From Alteromonas sp. MMG017 (GTDB lineage Bacteria > Pseudomonadota > Gammaproteobacteria > Enterobacterales > Alteromonadaceae): a stretch of 64,000 nucleotides of DNA. The stretch is taken from positions 124,001-188,000 of the forward strand of contig NZ_JAGJDY010000006.1 in assembly GCF_018100795.1 (NCBI RefSeq), in the 5' to 3' direction. The position numbers and the translations under genes were made by a program. Shown piece after piece: positions 61,863 to 64,000 of the stretch. Position 1 is the first letter of the stretch. The number at the start of each line of letters is the position of its first letter. Below the pieces are notes generated by a model. The model searched no databases. It was not told where the DNA came from and saw only the letters and a program-made list of their open reading frames with translations.

Positions 61863-62609
61863 GTGAATAACAATAAAAGAAAGCCGCTGGTAGCGGGCAA
61901 TTGGAAAATGAACGGTAATCGTTCTCTAGTCACTACGTTCAACGATGCATTTGAGAATAATGCACTTGATAATGTTGATGTAGTTATTTGTCCTCCTGCT
62001 TTATATCTTTCAGCCTTTTCTGCTCAAGCCTTTGCGCTGGGTGGACAAGATGTAAGTCATCTTGATAATGGCGCTCACACGGGTGACCTTTCTGCTGACA
62101 TGCTCAGTGAACTTGGTTGTAAGTACGCCATAGTTGGGCACTCAGAGAGAAGAGACGACCACGGTGAAAGCAATAGCTTAGTGGCCGAGAAAGCAAAGAA
62201 ATCAATTGCAAGCGGACTAACCCCAATTATTTGCGTGGGTGAGTCACTTGATATTAGAGAAAGTGGTCAGGTTGAGTCTTTTATTGGCGAACAACTTGAT
62301 GCATTAGTTGACGGTTTAACCGTTCAAGAGCTTTCTAAATCGGTACTGGCTTACGAGCCTGTTTGGGCTATAGGTACCGGAAAGACAGCTTCTCCTGAAC
62401 AAGCGCAAGATGTACATGAATTTATTCGTGGATACTTTGCAAAAGTAGACGCTGAGCTTGCTCAAGGGTTAAGAATTTTATACGGCGGCAGTGTTAAAGC
62501 AGATAACGCTAAAACATTGTTTGCACAACAAGACGTAGATGGTGGCCTCATTGGTGGCGCCAGCTTAAAGACAGAAGATTTTATTTCAATTTGCCAAGCG
62601 GCAAACTGA
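61863..62609 (+). CDS. tpiA: Triosephosphate isomerase
   Basis: A 248-residue glycolytic enzyme. It has the Lys in GNWKMNG, the His in IVGHSERR, the catalytic Glu in AYEPVWAIGTGKTA, and the phosphate loop LYGGSV. The start is a GTG at 61863, with AAGG 9 bp upstream. In enterobacteria tpiA lies elsewhere; its place between glmM and secG is a known arrangement in other gammaproteobacteria. Confidence 0.97.
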   Translation: MNNNKRKPLVAGNWKMNGNRSLVTTFNDAFENNALDNVDVVICPPALYLSAFSAQAFALGGQDVSHLDNGAHTGDLSADMLSELGCKYAIVGHSERRDDHGESNSLVAEKAKKSIASGLTPIICVGESLDIRESGQVESFIGEQLDALVDGLTVQELSKSVLAYEPVWAIGTGKTASPEQAQDVHEFIRGYFAKVDAELAQGLRILYGGSVKADNAKTLFAQQDVDGGLIGGASLKTEDFISICQAAN

Positions 62610-62619
62610 CGAGGTAATT

Positions 62620-63060
62620 ATGGTTTACGAAGTGCTACTGGTAGCATATTTAATTGTTGCATTGCTGTTGATTGGTTTTGTTCTTATTCAACAGGGTAAA
62701 GGTGCAGATATGGGCGCTTCTTTTGGTAGCGGCGGCTCAAATACGGTTTTCGGTTCAGGTGGTTCTGGTAACTTCATGACTCGTACTACAGCCATTCTTG
62801 CAGGCTTGTTCTTCTTTATCAGCCTTACATTAGGTGCGATGACAGCAAACCGCGAAAGTGCAGAAGACGAGTGGGATAATTTAGAAGTACCAGCGGCTGT
62901 TGAAGCGCCGGTTCAAGCGCCAGCTGATATGGACGTTCCTGTTATGGATTCGCCTGCAGAAGATGCAGCAACGACGAATGACATTCCAATGGGTGATGCG
63001 CCTCAGACTGAAGGTGATGTACCTAAGGCTAACGCTGACGATTCAGACGTACCTAACTAA
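62620..63060 (+). CDS. secG: Preprotein translocase subunit SecG
   Basis: A 146-residue membrane component of the SecYEG channel. Two helices (about 4-24 and 54-72) flank the conserved QQGKGADMGASFGSGGSNTVFG loop beginning QQGKGADMGASFG. The C-terminal ~70 residues form a long acidic Pro/Ala/Asp tail, making it longer than E. coli SecG (110). It starts 10 bp after tpiA and is followed by tRNA-Leu, the same order as E. coli. Confidence 0.95.
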   Translation: MVYEVLLVAYLIVALLLIGFVLIQQGKGADMGASFGSGGSNTVFGSGGSGNFMTRTTAILAGLFFFISLTLGAMTANRESAEDEWDNLEVPAAVEAPVQAPADMDVPVMDSPAEDAATTNDIPMGDAPQTEGDVPKANADDSDVPN

Positions 63061-63067
63061 GATTTTT

Positions 63068-63153
63068 GCGGAAGTGGTGGAATTGGTAGACACGCCATCT
63101 TGAGGGGGTGGTGAGCATAGCTCGTGCGGGTTCAAGTCCCGCTTTCCGCACCA
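63068..63153 (+). tRNA. leuU: tRNA-Leu (anticodon GAG)
   Basis: The acceptor arm GCGGAAG pairs with CTTTCCGC, and CCA is encoded at 63151-63153. The anticodon stem CCATC/GGTGG encloses the loop TTGAGGG, giving GAG (decodes CUC/CUU). A long variable arm (tgagcatagctca) marks a class II tRNA, and the T arm contains GGTTCAAGTCC. It lies just after secG, as leuU does in E. coli. Confidence 0.96.
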
Positions 63154-63158
63154 ACTTT

Positions 63159-63186
63159 AAAAACCGACTTTTAGTCGGTTTTTTTG
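63159..63186 (+). terminator. Terminator after tRNA-Leu
   Basis: AAAAACCGACT and AGTCGGTTTTT pair around TTT, followed by a T tract. It ends the tpiA-secG-tRNA transcript. Confidence 0.93.
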
Positions 63187-63327
63187 TGTCTGTAAATTTT
63201 TTACAAAATGAGGAATTACACCAACCTAGCGACTATTAGTATTGCGGTATTTGGGCTATGCTACTAACTCAATTAGAAAAAGTGAATGTACGTATTATGT
63301 TTAGAACGGTGCGCTGGGAGCGGTAGG

Positions 63328-64000
63328 TTGCAAATATCACTTCGACAAAGTCTTTTTAGAACCCTTCTTGGCGGGATTTTTATAGCCTCACTCCTCATTG
63401 TTGCAGGGGTTTGGAAGTCAGCTAACAACTTAGTAAAACAAAATATTAGCCAAGATATCGCTGTTACTGAAAAGGTACTGCATAGGCTGATTGAAGATCG
63501 CCAAGCCATTATAAAAAATGTATCTAACGTACTACTTCGCTCCTACGACTTTCGCCAAGCCGTGGGAACTGCAGATTTACCTTCTATACAAACTGCTTTA
63601 GAAAGTTATGCGTCGCGCATTAATTCCAATGTCATTGCATTAGTGAATTTAGATCACACCATTGTTGCATCTCATAGTGCTCTGTTTAAGCCAGGGGAAA
63701 CCTTAGAGGCTAGCACCGCTTTGGTTGCGAAAGGATACGAAAGTGGCTTTTTCCTTATTAACGACTCATTAATTCAATTAAACCTATATAAAGTAGAGAT
63801 TCCCACGTTACGCTATTACATGATTATCGGTGTGGAGTTTGACGAAACATTACTACAAGAATTAAAAAATCTTGTTGATGCTGAAATTATTATCACCAAT
63901 ATCACTGACAATATGCCCATTGCATCAACACTTTCGCCAGAGCAAGTAGAATCAGTTTTAACAAGTGATCCTACGCCTTCTTGGGTTGATGTTACATTCA
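63328..64000 (+). CDS. Membrane sensor protein N-terminus, partial
   Basis: The frame starts at a TTG (63328, with GGGAG 8 bp upstream) and runs off the window end after about 224 residues. A membrane helix (LLGGIFIASLLIVAGVW, about residues 13-29) is followed by a periplasmic region with features of a double-CACHE-like sensor fold (RINSNVIALVNLDHTIVASH, then YMIIGVEFDETLLQ). The output domain is outside the window; a GGDEF/EAL or histidine kinase end is possible but cannot be seen. Confidence 0.65.
   Translation, partial: MQISLRQSLFRTLLGGIFIASLLIVAGVWKSANNLVKQNISQDIAVTEKVLHRLIEDRQAIIKNVSNVLLRSYDFRQAVGTADLPSIQTALESYASRINSNVIALVNLDHTIVASHSALFKPGETLEASTALVAKGYESGFFLINDSLIQLNLYKVEIPTLRYYMIIGVEFDETLLQELKNLVDAEIIITNITDNMPIASTLSPEQVESVLTSDPTPSWVDVTF

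Overview
The window comes from a chromosome of a marine gammaproteobacterium of the Alteromonas type (Alteromonadales). This is inferred from gene order and protein resemblance, not from a database search. The evidence includes a monomeric isocitrate dehydrogenase, the E. coli-like syntenic blocks leuS-lptE-holA-nadD-rsfS-rlmH-mrdA-mrdB-rlpA-dacA-ybeD-lipB-lipA and rlmE-ftsH-folP-glmM-tpiA-secG-tRNA-Leu, and moderate GC. No rRNA, CRISPR array, prophage, complete insertion sequence or integrase gene was found.

Region 1 (1 to about 9620) is an accessory island. It opens with a PhzF-like isomerase (cut by the window edge) and a 2-oxoglutarate/Fe(II) oxygenase. Next come five small minus-strand genes, mostly membrane or lipoprotein-like, one of them a truncated MreB-like protein. 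A PadR regulator / HAAS membrane protein / membrane-anchored phosphatase operon follows. After it lies a minus-strand array of three gene cassettes separated by two well-formed integron attC sites (7046-7148 and 7953-8048), with a half attC at 6684-6740 joined to a small REP-like palindrome. No integrase is visible, so this is a CALIN-type array (cluster of attC sites lacking integrase). A further attC-like site plus a truncated ORF sits at 3886-4101. A decayed, internally deleted copy of the PadR gene and its upstream DNA lies at 9074-9497, so the PadR operon and the cassettes are bracketed by diverged direct repeats.

Region 2 (9625 to 23483) is core metabolism and translation: ppnP, a YdiJ-type FAD/Fe-S dehydrogenase, DUF4826, a minus-strand group mnmA-hflD-purB / class III cyclase / roxA / GNAT, then rluE and icd.

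Region 3 (23894 to 39444) covers protein turnover and envelope genes: cspD, clpS-clpA, infA, bpt-aat (N-end rule, joined functionally with ClpS/ClpA), trxB, yfbV, sprT, sppA, DoxX, a YdjA-type nitroreductase, DUF2797, ansA and a DUF885 peptidase. sprT appears to lack any ATG/GTG/TTG start for its full-length frame.

Region 4 (39513 to 52580) is the long minus-strand lipA-to-leuS block: lipoylation, cell-wall elongation (PBP2, RodA, RlpA, PBP5/6), ribosome maturation (RsfS, RlmH), NAD synthesis, DNA polymerase delta subunit, LPS assembly and leucyl-tRNA synthetase.

Region 5 (52968 to 64000) holds a Lon-like protease, an SDR dehydrogenase, yhbY, rlmE-ftsH, folP-glmM, tpiA, secG, tRNA-Leu(GAG) and the start of a membrane sensor protein cut by the window end. 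Most convergent gene pairs in regions 3 to 5 are separated by clear Rho-independent terminators.
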